A stretch of DNA of 64,000 nucleotides. Source: Cristatella mucedo (lineage: Eukaryota > Bryozoa > Phylactolaemata > Cristatellidae). The position numbers and the translations under genes were made by a program. The notes beneath the pieces were generated by a model. It was not told where the DNA came from, made no database searches, and worked only from the letters and a program-made list of their open reading frames with translations. Of this stretch, positions 1-9,689 are shown in pieces (positions within the stretch are counted from its first letter, which is position 1; each line of letters starts with the position of its first letter). The DNA lies in the NCBI GenBank assembly GCA_009760855.2, contig WPIO01000024.1, forward strand, positions 3,077,001 through 3,141,000. The letters are read 5' to 3'.

Positions 1-2299
1 GTTTCTGACAGCTATCAACAAGCCGGCCATTGGTAGCGACTCGATTATGCAGGTAAGCAACCATTATTATGTAAAAGTCGCCGGGGAGTCTCCAGTGGCA
101 TATAGTTGCTACGTGCAAGTTAACTTTATAGACCGGTCGATTGTGTAAACATCTGATAACCCATTGGCAGGAAGTTCAGCATTAAGCATAACGTTCCCTT
201 ACACTTCAAAAGCTGCTTGGCATTAAGAAAAACTTTAATGTTTCTAGTGAGCAATAATCTTAACTCTCAGACAACAGGAGTCTGGCATAAACTTAAAAAC
301 GCCATTACATTTATACGACTGTCTGTGCCATTTGCATTGATTAGACTCTGTATCAACTGTATCTCTAAGACAATAGGCATACCTGGGTTATTAAGCAATA
401 GGGTGGCCAAACTTTCATCTTGACCAGACAGCCAATTAGAGAGGGCTGAAGTGGTTAAAGTCAGCTGACTGCCATCATTGATGCCTTATATTCAGGCCAA
501 CCGAATGGAGGCCTCGGCCTGCATTCAACACCTTTCGGTGAGCCTTGACCTCATAACAAGCCGTCCAAGAACACTCACCAGCATCAAGTTTCTAATGCAA
601 GATAGCACAGTAACATTATGCATAACATCCTTTGCGACTTTATGTAGTCTGCCAATATCCAGACGAAAACTGACAACGTTGGGTTATGAAGTGCATGCAT
701 GTCAACAAAGACTTCCCATAGATCAGTTCACCTGAAGCTCGTGGCCCATCTGCATGACTCAAAGATGGGTACTGACAGGCCCACTTGAGTTAATCAAGGG
801 GGCTGAGCTTGAATCTCCGGGCAATTGGATGGCATTCAGTGCTGGCTGCTGGGCACAGCTTTAATTGAAGCTACTGAACGAATCCATGACCAGCAGCTAA
901 TAATGATTCGACAGCTGCAGGGCCATCTGCTCACTATGGGAATGAGCCACCGCAAGAAGTGATGGACAAAATGACATTCTAATATTGGCTGACCAGTCGT
1001 TCAAATAGCTGGCTACTCTAGTGTACTGTTCGTACGAAGTGCAGATCACGAGCAGCAAAAACTGAGTTGTTATCATCGCCCGCAGCACAGCAAAGTAAAG
1101 ACGACTTAGGAAGTACAAACAGCTCCGAGGTCGGCACAATCTGTTTTCATTAAGTTTAGAGACAAAGCATTTAATCACACGACGTTCGCAGACTCTTGAC
1201 AATCGGCATCTCGACTAACTATACTAAATTATTATTCGATCTGCTGTTTTTTCTCCGAATGCCTGCATCAAGTCTCTAGTAACCAGACGTGCGATTAACA
1301 TGTTAAAAACAGGAATGTGAAGTGAAAATGGCCTGCACAGAAGATGCCTCCAGAAAATGCAGCCAGTCTCAATTACCTGTCCGTGGGATAATCGGCCAGG
1401 TCCAGACATGCCTTCCGGGCTGACTCATCGATCAGACATCCAAATTTAGCACATAACCAGCTTAGCCTAACGGAGTTTTCATCCGAATATCAATAAGCTC
1501 GACACGTCAGTGCCCTTCCACAGCTGACATGCTTGCAAAGAGACAAAGATGCCGAGAACAGTACGATGTAGGTAGCAGTCGGAGTAGCACGATGAACCCG
1601 AATCTAACATAACCAGTGTGCTCAGTACCAAAGTAAAGCAAAGGCATCTAGTCTGACAGTAGGAACCAAAATGCACAAATGATGACTGCAATGATCAGTT
1701 TTCCATCTCAGGTCACGAGTCTCCCAGAGCACAGCAACAGTCAAAAAGTGCCAACTACCACGGTAGACTATTGCAATTCATTTAAAAAAGGCTGCCAAGC
1801 GACAGTGTCGCCATACCGTGTAAGCTAACCCATAATCTGGCCCCTTAACGTGGCTTCTGCACAGGTCTCTAAATCGAGGCCAGACGTGTGATCCATAAGA
1901 CATGACAGACACAGATAAGATGATAATTCAAATGAATCATTAATTTGCAGAAGTTCTCTGCCGACATCCAAACTTGCACTTCGAACTTTATAATACTTGA
2001 TAGCATAGCCCTGTGTGACATAACTCATTCCAGCAAGAGCAACGGCCAGCACAATGCTTCAGGCAAAAAGACTTATTGCAAATGGGAGGCAGCAGCAACT
2101 ACGGTTCGGCAGTATCGGGGCCGTGGAACTCATTTCTGCAATTGATCATACCTAAACCAAGGTGGCCAGTCACTGAAGAACTTCAACAGATCAGAAGCCA
2201 CTCTGATACCTGACCTGCAACCTGGCGTGCCGATACAAAACCAAAAACCGGCATTTGACTTAGTGCACCTGCTTTCTATGCTGGCTATGAAAAAATTTG
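1..2299. other. unassigned DNA, no supported gene
   Basis: No exon, RNA gene or repeat with a family match is recognisable here. Open frames on both strands are short and show no known motif. If the spastin gene whose first exon is at 4425-4818 continues leftward on the minus strand, this stretch is probably part of its first intron, but no second-exon MIT-domain sequence was found in it. Confidence 0.5.
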
Positions 2300-2372
2300 C
2301 ATTTCATTTGAATAGCGCCCCTAGAGAACTTGATCTCTATTCAGGCACATCACATATGCCACAGGGTTCGAG
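2300..2372 (-). mobile_element. SINE-1 fragment (tail plus B box)
   Basis: Read on the minus strand, this piece has a B-box-like GGGCTCGAACCCT followed by the SINE-1 tail (AGAGATCAAGTTCTCT within a GC-closed stem). The same order is seen in the fuller copies at 22915-23045 and 29865-29995. The A-box half is missing because the element runs into the palindrome at 2339-2400. Confidence 0.6.
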
Positions 2373-2398
2373 CCCTGTGGCATATGTGATGTGCCTGA

Positions 2399-2400
<2 letters not shown>
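2339..2400. repeat. perfect 28-bp inverted repeat, 6-nt loop
   Basis: Arms 2339-2366 and 2373-2400 are exact reverse complements (28 of 28), separated by TTCGAG. The left arm belongs to a SINE-1 tail, so the right arm is an inverted duplicate of that tail. A TA/TG microsatellite starts immediately after the right arm. Confidence 0.95.
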
Positions 2401-2448
<48 letters not shown>

Positions 2449-2566
2449 GTGTATATGTTTATATGTGTATATATGTGTATATATGTTTATATATATATGT
2501 GTGTATATGTGTGTGTGTGTGTGTGTGCGCGCACGTGTGCGCGCGCGTGCGTGCATCTATATATAG
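2397..2566. repeat. (TA)n/(TG)n/(GC) compound microsatellite
   Basis: Alternating purine-pyrimidine DNA: TA repeats, then mixed TATG, then GT and GTGC repeats. Open frames through it are artefacts of the simple repeat. Confidence 0.95.
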
Positions 2567-2800
2567 TTCGGCCTGCAGGGATGTCTACACTGTCGAGCAG
2601 ATGGACCTATTCCAAGCAGCCCGCAGTGCCTCGTTGCCGTTTTGCCACCCACTGCCAGATTAGATGGCAACGTCGGAGTGGCAGAAAAAAGGCCGGCAGG
2701 CGCTGCTTGCCGGCCAGGCAGGAAGCAAGCGTCCAACTAAGCAGCTGTTCAAGTTACACTTGGTGAGCTGGAGGGCAGTGACCTGCTCCACATGAGCATC

Positions 2801-3645
2801 CATAATAATAATAATAATATTGCACTTGATAAAGCGCCCTCAGAGAACTTAATCTCTTTCTAGGCGCTTTACATTTGCTCCAAAGTGATACGCAATAGAA
2901 TAGTAAGTAAAATCATGCTTGAAAAACAAACAAAATGAATAACATGGTTAGGGGTTACATGCACTGGGTCAGCATGCAAATGTGGTTAGTGGCAGCATGA
3001 ACAGTGTCAGCACGCATAAGCACATCGAGGACGAATCACAAGGACCCACTAAATGCTGTCCTAAATAGGTGTGTTTTTAAGTTTCTTTTAAATGTGGTCA
3101 GGTCAGGGGATGTTCTGATGCAGGTCGGGAGGGAGTTCCAGGCTGTGGGAGCATACGAGCTAAATGCACGGTCTCCAAAGGATTTAAGGTTTGTACGAGG
3201 TATTTCTAGACTGTTGGATTCCGAAAAGCGAGTGGTACGATGCTTTGCCTGATGGGGTAGTATATCTGAAAGATAGGCTGGAGCCATAGAATGAAGAGAC
3301 CTAAAAGTGAGCGACAAAACCTTGAAGTCAATCCGTTGCTTGACTGGTAACCAGTGCAGGTCGGCGAGAAGTGGAGTAATGTGGCAACTGCGACGCTCAC
3401 GACAGACAAGCCTAGCTGCAGAGTTTTGCACCAGCTGCAATCGCCTGATCGCACATGCTGGTAGGCCAGTAAGCAGTGAGTTGCAGAAGTCGAGACGAGA
3501 TGTCACGAATGCATGGACCAACTTGGACGTGGTATCCTTATCTAAACAAGCCCTAATTTTAGCAATGTTATGAAGCTGAAAATAGGCTGATTTGACTGTG
3601 GAGCTGATGTGGTCGTCTAATGAGAGGTCGCTTTGGAATATGACA
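2801..3645 (-). mobile_element. LINE-A copy, 5'-truncated (RT C-terminus + 3' UTR)
   Basis: On the minus strand this contains the last ~190 residues of a CR1/L2-type reverse transcriptase, including DLHWLPVKQRIDFKVL, SYAPTAWNSLPT and KTHLFRTAF. It continues through the family 3' UTR and ends in ATT repeats at 2801-2815. Over the final 161 residues it differs from the copy at 56337-57857 at only two positions, which implies recent insertion. The 5' end at about 3645 is an abrupt truncation, as is usual for LINE insertion. Confidence 0.88.
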
Positions 3646-3890
3646 CCATGGCTTGATCGCCTTCTAGCTACATGCTTCTCCTCCTATGCAAAGCAGCCAT
3701 GGCAGTAGCAGGCATGAGGCCCTGCTGCTGCTGCCGACAGCCAAGCTTACGACAGGTGGCTCAGCTCAGCAAGGCCTAAACATGGCCTCGCGTGCCAATG
3801 GCATGTGATCATAAATGGGACAAAATGGAAAGCCCCTAGTAGGTAAAGAAGCAGCAACCGAGTATCTATCCGAATGAACACGCGTGATTT

Positions 3891-4030
3891 AGTAGTAATA
3901 ATAGTAATAATAATAATGCATTTGATATAGCACCCTCAGAGAACACAATCTCTTTCTAGGCACTCGACATTTTCTGGAAAGGAAACACAATCGAATGAAT
4001 GGTTAGTGGTAGATTTTGCGATAGTCCAAC
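3891..4030 (-). mobile_element. LINE-A 3' tail fragment
   Basis: An AAT repeat on the plus strand is followed by the antisense LINE-A tail stem-loop and the start of the 3' UTR. No coding part remains. Confidence 0.8.
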
Positions 4031-4424
4031 GAACAGCTGCACTAAAGTGATCGACTCCAACCTGGTCGTATGAGAATTTGGCATAGAGCTGGCGATGGCA
4101 AACACGTTAGCCAGGATGGCCATCAATGCCCAGGGAAGGATACCGTGCGGTTCGGGTTTTTTATGAACTGGGGGGGTCAAGCCAAACGGCTCGCACACGT
4201 GACGTCCACAAAGTATCCGATAGGGCGAATCGCCGCGAGCGAGCTGCAGGGAGGACAACGAGGCGCCAGCAGGGGCACCAGACAGTCCTTTCCCTTGGTG
4301 CCAGCCAGCGCTCGGCGAATGAAGGGGGGGTGCCAGCGAGAGCAACGTGCAGCTGCGGCGCAGCACAGCGAGCGGAACACAGCGAGCGGTTGCTGCTCGC
4401 TCGCTTATCGCCGCCGCCGCTTAC

Positions 4425-4818
4425 CGCCGTCCTCGTCGAGCTCCAGCGCGCGCGACAGATACTCGAAGGCTAGCTTGTGGTGAACTCGCGGGTGCGCCAT
4501 TCCGCCGCCGCCGCAGCTCGCTCGGCTCGCTACTGCGAAACCGGCTACTTCCGGGTGGCTGCTCGCGCCCGCCAGGCGATCGGCCGCCGCCGCCGAAGGA
4601 TTCGGCGAGAGCGGCAAGATGCCCAGCTTGCGCGGCACAGCGAGCAGAGCCAGCACCAGCTGCGCGAGTATCAGTCCGATAAAGCGCAGCAGGGCGGCGA
4701 GCCGCGATACGCCGGCGGTCGTGTCCTGCGCGCTCGCCGGCGGCACCCGCTGAGCGGCTTGCAGCGGCCGCCTCCTCTTGCTGTCGCCTAGTCGCAGCCT
4801 GCTCGCAGCGGACGGCAT
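4425..4818 (-). CDS. SPAST: spastin-like microtubule-severing ATPase, first coding exon
   Basis: Spastin is an AAA ATPase that severs microtubules; its N-terminal hairpin inserts into ER and lipid-droplet membranes, and its MIT domain binds ESCRT-III. This exon shows that N-terminal plan only. From the first ATG (4818) come a basic cluster KRRRP (residues 14-18), a hydrophobic segment at about residues 40-61 (LAALLRFIGLILAQLVLALL) and a low-complexity linker. A second ATG follows at 4500, then the opening of an MIT domain, VHHKLAFEYLSRALELDED (from residue 112). The coding part is 394 nt and stops at a GT donor (G|GTAAGC, GT at 4424-4423) in phase 1, close to where the human first exon ends. 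No stop-free ATG lies further upstream in this frame; the longer open frame to 5031 begins with GTG and is treated as 5' UTR. The AAA part is not in view. Identification rests on domain order and the MIT match. Confidence 0.72.
4498..4500 (-). promoter_or_regulatory. SPAST: internal ATG with strong Kozak, short-isoform start of spastin
   Basis: In frame with 4818, this ATG has G at -3 and G at +4. The upstream ATG at 4818 has T at -3 and C at +4, which is weak. The internal start lies after the hydrophobic hairpin and just before the MIT domain, as the M87 start does in vertebrate spastin. Leaky scanning to give membrane-bound and soluble forms is inferred. Confidence 0.5.
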
Positions 4819-5059
4819 GCAGACCCGCGCGGCTGCGACTCCGACAGCCACCGACGGGTCAGGCGCGGACGGGCGGCGCTGGCGACGCTGCTTCGCCAGC
4901 TGCTGCTGCTGCTGCTGGGACTTTTCCGCGTGTCCGAGGCTGAAGCTTGCGGTGAAAAGTCGGCCACTCGTTCGCCAAACGGCCGGATACCGTTGCGGCG
5001 CGACTTTATTCACCGGTCGTGCGCGGCACACACTCCACCGGCACCGGACGCAGCCTGCT

Positions 5060-5096
5060 AGTCACGTGTGCCCGGCATTCCCATAACACGATTGGC
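5060..5096 (-). promoter_or_regulatory. candidate spastin promoter elements (E-box, CCAAT)
   Basis: A CACGTG E-box is at 5063-5068, and an ATTGG (CCAAT on the minus strand) is at 5091-5095. Both lie upstream of the spastin exon within CpG-rich DNA. No TATA box is evident. Assignment rests on position only. Confidence 0.3.
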
Positions 5097-5288
5097 ATGC
5101 CGAGGGGGGGTTAATGTCGGTCGCGGTAGGACCGTTCCGCTACCTCCAGGGAATGGGTTACCTTGGTTAGCTTGCAACATAAGGGGCAAACTGACCTGAC
5201 TATTGGAGAAACGAACATGCAGGGAACGAATAAAATATTCTAGTGTCATAGAACGTATCTTTATTCGTGATTTTGAACTTTATTTGAA

Positions 5289-5362
5289 TACTAATAATAA
5301 GACACTTTTGTAGTGCCCTCTACGAACTAAATCTTTAATCTCTCTCGGCACTTTTTATCAAC
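5289..5362 (-). mobile_element. diverged LINE-A 3' tail
   Basis: TAATAATAA is followed by a degenerate antisense tail (TAGTGCCCTC ... AATCTCTCTCGGCACTTT). The order matches the family tail, with many substitutions. Confidence 0.6.
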
Positions 5363-6185
5363 GCTTGGAGGCAGTTCTAAAGCTTTCCTTCAGAAACATC
5401 CGTGACACACAATCTGTTTTGGAGTTTCATCAATCATACCAGATAAAATCACCAAACCATCTGTTCCACAACACTGTCCATAGTTTCATCCAAAGCTACA
5501 TCAATTGGCTTTCTGTGGACATTCTTGTTAAAGCAGTCGGCATAAAGGGGTCGCTAAATGGTACGTAGTCAGTCCTTTTATCAGAGGGTACTCGTACAGC
5601 AGCGCCCTGGCTTGTGTATTTTCTAACAAAGCTGTCTAATTCCGGAGCTTTCTCAAGGAATGTCTATTTGAGCGAAACGTTCAACCAGATCGACAGCTAA
5701 CGTGTGGCTAAGAGCCACCGCCGCGCATGCGCACCATACGAACATCGTCCAAAGGGTGAATAAAGTCGTGGACAGCTTCTCTCGGAAAAACGCTAACGCG
5801 GCAGCGGGCATGAGCGTAGCTCAGAGTCCGAGGTTCGCTCTCGGAACTGCAGCCGCAAGTACGCAAATGAGTGCGACACTGAAAAAGCATTATTATTATT
5901 TTAAGCCGGGTGCGTTAAAGACACTAATGGTACTCGACGCGCATGCAAGTGCACATGAGAAAGCACTCAGTGCCTCTGGCACGCAGGACCGCTGGCCAGT
6001 GCCGCGGCTCCGAATCATTTCACGGGCGGCGAGCACAGGTTCACCGGGAAAAAAGATAGGCCCACTGGGGGCCACGCTACACAAAAGCTCGCTGCCGTTA
6101 CGCTGACTCGCGACTTCGTGCTATGACTTCCGTAACTTGCTGTGGCATTAAAAAAAAAATAATATTCAATTAGAAAGAGCGACGG
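5363..6185. other. unassigned DNA
   Basis: No conserved protein motif or repeat family is recognised. Open frames at 5702-6106 and on the opposite strand are compositionally biased and lack a recognisable domain. Confidence 0.4.
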
Positions 6186-6570
6186 CTGCGAGCAGCTGGT
6201 GGGTGTTTGGCTTCCTCTTTGAGTGCCGTTGAATCGGTAGACGATACGATTGATATATGTCGGTAGTGAATTAAGGGGCTTTGGGAGAATGGTAACTGAA
6301 GGCCAAGTTTCTATGACATTTGAAGAAAGGAAGGGGTTAAAACCAATTTTACAGACTCGAAAGAGCGAGCGGTGCGACGGGGGTCGGAGGTGAAGGTCGT
6401 GTGAGGTGAAGTCGTTCAGGTAGGTGGCGAGAGAAGGAGGTTCCTTAAGATGAGTCACATAATCTTGAAGTTGACATCTTGCTTGATTGGCAGCAAGTGA
6501 AGATTGACGAGCAGTCGTATAATGTAGCCGTAGAGACACGTTTACGGCGAATAATCTTCGCTGCAGATTT
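6186..6570 (-). mobile_element. old CR1/L2-type LINE fragment (RT C-terminus)
   Basis: The minus-strand translation reads a C-terminal RT-like block: PPSLATYLNDF, RPPSHRSLFRVCKIG, FNPFLSSNVIETWPSVT, LPKPLNSLP. It follows the usual order of Y-L-D, basic stretch, A/W-N-S-L-P. Divergence from LINE-A and LINE-B suggests a third, older family. The first part of the frame (6015-6185) has no match. Confidence 0.55.
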
Positions 6571-7179
6571 TTTTTTACCAACTGTGAGCACGTACGGGTA
6601 GATTGACCAACGCGTAGTGAGATACGGAATACCAGTCGGTTGCAGAAATAAAGGATTCGAATTCAACCGTAGCTAGTTACTAGTGCAAGTTATGAAAACA
6701 AATGGTACCCTTGCAGCAAATTTCTTTAAATTCTGACTAGGGTAACACCAAAGCAAAAATCCGCGCTCTGCACTCGGCGTAGAAAATCCAAGCTCCGTGC
6801 CCAGATCACAAAGAACACGAATTGCCAGCACTTATGGATTTATTCTTACCATGCTCACTAAGTACCGCCTAGCTAACAGCACGCTCGTTACATCTGGAAC
6901 AGCCTTCTTGGTTGACAGGTCTTTCGGCCAATATTTCTGCTTGTATTAGTTCGGCAGCACTTATCACGCGCTTGAGATTGACTTCTGACTAAGTTCCTAC
7001 GGCTTCTTTCATGTACCGAAGCGTTTCAGACTTCTTAAAGGATAACTAGCTCATCTTCGACTATAGATTGTCACGTTCACGTCTGACCTAGTGCAGCTAT
7101 ATTCGTAAGACGTCGGAGTGAGCTGGGTGGAGCAGGATGGCAGAGGCAAATGGGGGCAAAGGTGGGAGTGAAGCCTAAG
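6571..7179. other. unassigned DNA
   Basis: No feature recognised on either strand. GC content is intermediate and there is no simple repeat. Confidence 0.4.
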
Positions 7180-7445
7180 TAGGTACTCTCCTGCTGCCGA
7201 CTACGGCTCATCCTTTCCAGCCGTCCTGAGCTGATACGTTCTTATTAGTCACTGCCTCAACTGATCTCGTGACTCTGCTACGCCTCTCACTTTCTCTTCA
7301 TTGCGTGAGACGAAGTCTGATGGCTACCGAATGCGTACCGAAAGCCGCCTAGGCTGTGAGTGCACTATACAAAACTCTCCTGCGGAACACCCTCATTGTC
7401 TTGGTGGCTTTGTAGAGTTACAGACGGAAATGCACGTAGCTGATA
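7180..7445 (+). mobile_element. LINE-B 3' unit
   Basis: This matches the LINE-B terminal block, from TACTCTCCTGCTGCCGAC to the GTTACAGACGG end. Its 5' boundary lies at nearly the same consensus position as the copies at 44729-44996 and 47474-47741. Several substitutions and small indels mark it as old. Confidence 0.75.
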
Positions 7446-7532
7446 TCTGAGAGGGGTTCTAATCAGACTACCGGATTTGAGGTGGATTGACCAGAGAGCG
7501 GCAGTTGGAAGGCGCATAGACATTAAAACAAC

Positions 7533-7600
7533 GAAAACCTCCAGCAGTTACTATGGGCATCGCTGTGAAAACCTCCAGCAGGTACTATGGGTATCGCTGT
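7533..7600. repeat. 34-bp direct tandem duplication
   Basis: 7533-7566 and 7567-7600 are the same 34-bp unit with two mismatches (GAAAACCTCCAGCAG...). The unit is not seen elsewhere in the window. Confidence 0.9.
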
Positions 7601-7639
7601 GGGCAGTTGTACTTCACTGAACAGTTTATCACTTCCAAA

Positions 7640-7835
7640 CACGCCCAGGAGAAATTCTTGCAATGATAGGTAGGTCAAAACAGGCAAACTTGACTTTGGA
7701 GCTGATTTCCTCACAAAGCAACAAATCGTCTTGTAAGAAGACATCCCGACTTCGGACAGAGGCCACGGGAGATATGCTAGTAAAGCCAATTTGAAGAGTT
7801 AAGCTTTCCAGTTTCAGAGTAAAACTTGGTATAGC
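7640..7835 (-). mobile_element. diverged LINE-A RT fragment
   Basis: The minus-strand translation KLESLTLQIGFTSISPVAS, followed by VFLQDDLLLCEEISSKVK, aligns with the LINE-A segment KLERLTFKIGSASISPVES...VIFQSDLSLDDHISSTVK. No flanking tail remains. Confidence 0.65.
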
Positions 7836-7959
7836 ATTAACAATAACAATGACTGGTTTGCATTGCGTCTTAAGGGGAAACAAATCTCTACCCAGGTGCT
7901 TTAAAATCTGATGAAAGAGAAGCAACCTAGAGTTAATGATCAGCAATATGCCGTACATA

Positions 7960-8345
7960 GAAAGGCATCGTCCTTCAACTAAGCGACGATGAAACTGAAC
8001 TAACACTCATCGGACACCCCAAGCGTGCGGCTGGACAATGAGACTTTGCTCGTCTAATAGGCGATGCTGTTGAGCGATCTACGCCGTGTACTCGGAATTT
8101 AGTTGTCCTCTTTGATAACTGCTTAAGTTTTAAAAGTTTCATTAAGAAAACTGTCTCATAGCAAGCCATCACGACTGATTCACGTCTATGATTATGAGCC
8201 GTCCGATAAGGTAGCTTTTTATGAATGTAACTAAACTCCTTGTTCTGTCTAGAGAGGACTACCACAATTCCATTTTGGCTGGGCTACCAAAGCAAGCCGT
8301 TTAATCCGTGCAGCTGGTTACGAATAGCTGCAGAGGTTAGTCCAA
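7960..8345 (+). mobile_element. diverged LINE-B RT fragment
   Basis: The plus-strand translation carries the post-YADD block: LSDDETELTLIGHP, then TRNLVVLFDNCLSFKSFIKK. A remnant of the domain that normally reads LDYCNSLLAGLP follows. Stops and frame breaks occur throughout. It is homologous to 10900-11330. Confidence 0.7.
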
Positions 8346-8724
8346 AAAATGTCAGAGGTTCATCCAAGAAGGATCTACTGGGTTCCTGTTGACTTGATTT
8401 CTTGAAGGCTGCAATAGAAACAACCTATTCCTATTCTTATTATTATTAGAAAATAATTGCACCTGCTTGTGGCGTGTGCACTCCCAAAGAATCCGGTGCA
8501 GAGTTTGCATCAGTATTTCTAGAATCCGTAAACGTGGCAAACATTATGCGCAGTTTCTCGGGAGGCAAAACTTTTAAAATAGCCCACTGGGCTTCTTCGC
8601 AGCGACCGTCATGGCTGCTGAGCGCAGCAAGCCTTCTGGGAACGATGGCCCTTAAGTTCGTCCGTTAGTCGCTGTAGCGACCGGGCCAAAACAAGCAACG
8701 TCCGTTTTTAACTAACCGAGTATT

Positions 8725-8855
8725 AGCTTATTTAGCAGCCTCATCTTTAAGCGGCAGGAGAACCTTAACGGCAATCACCACTTGCAGTTGGCAATAAAGA
8801 ATCGTCCACTGGGGATTCAAACCCGTTGAGCCTCTGTTCTCGCATCGAACGCACT
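8725..8855 (-). mobile_element. SINE-2 copy
   Basis: Minus-strand order: B-box-like GGTTTGAATCCCC, then CCAACTGCAAGTGGTGATTG, then the GAGGCTGCTAAATAAGCTA tail. The same order occurs at 35131-35300, 55300-55490, 56170-56335 and 61315-61460. Confidence 0.7.
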
Positions 8856-9430
8856 GGATTGCTAAAAGACGTCTACCCGTAAGACGTAAAGAGCAACTTT
8901 GGAGGCGGCGCAACTCGGCAGCGAGGACGTGACGTCGCTTTCCACAGGGGCGACCGCGTCTCTTTTAGTCGGGACTCGCACTGCGGGACTGCCCCAGAGG
9001 ATTGGAGCACTTTCAAAGCGTTGCTTAAGATGTAACTATTTTTTAATAGATCCAGACGCGCTGGCCACGAGGCGCGCGTATAGACGTGCAGCTTCGGGCT
9101 CTTTAAAATTAGGGGCGCAGCTCTTCTTTGAACGTCGTCCAAATTTGGGCGGCGCTCTTTTTACTCTGCGAACCCTATAATGAGAATATTAATCGTTCGA
9201 TCGTGCTTTCTTATTAGCAGGTGTAAAGTGTCCAGGGAGAGAGACCTGAAGAGAGTTCCCTGGGGGCAACTGCAGAAATGTGCTAATAAAAATATGGCCA
9301 TTTTAACACGGACCGTCCGTCTTTCGCAGCAAATTTTTTTTGAGACTGAAACTGACGCTCAACGCGTTCGGTTAAAAAAACGGTAAGTGGAATACTTGTA
9401 GCCTGGACTAGCCGTCAAACGCCATCACAG
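8856..9430. other. unassigned DNA, possible old LINE trace
   Basis: A minus-strand frame (8873-9142) contains VQRRAAPLILKSPKL and ARLDLLKNSYIL. This weakly recalls the QRRAARLIL block of LINE reverse transcriptases, but no further support was found. Confidence 0.3.
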
Positions 9431-9432
9431 CT

Positions 9433-9529
<97 letters not shown>

Positions 9530-9554
9530 ATCTCGCTCTCTCTCTCTCTCTCTC
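9431..9554. repeat. (CT)n microsatellite
   Basis: About 124 bp of nearly pure CT dinucleotide, with a few TATC and CGC interruptions near the end. Confidence 0.97.
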
Positions 9555-9689
9555 ATGCAACGCAGTGGTCCGATCCAAATTTACTACCGCTGCGTCGATC
9601 TTCGCTGCGTCGCGCTTTCAGATTGCAACGCTGGCAAGCTAATCAAACAACTTACGACAGTCGTTAAAGATTAGTCGTGGCTCCTCTTG

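Noticed and set aside
1825-2052. Minus-strand frame beginning with a hydrophobic stretch (LAVALAGMSYVTQGYAIKYY)
   Set aside because: It recalls a membrane anchor but matches no family I can name; splice sites and composition give no support.
4070-4790. Several overlapping plus-strand open frames across the spastin exon region
   Set aside because: They are antisense shadows in CpG-rich DNA. Only the minus frame shows a hydrophobic hairpin, an MIT start and a splice donor.
4819-5031. N-terminal extension of the spastin frame to 5031
   Set aside because: The first codon there is GTG, and no ATG exists in frame before 4818, so it is probably 5' UTR.
7533-7600. Possible CRISPR-like repeat
   Set aside because: There are only two directly adjacent copies with no spacer, so it is a simple tandem duplication.
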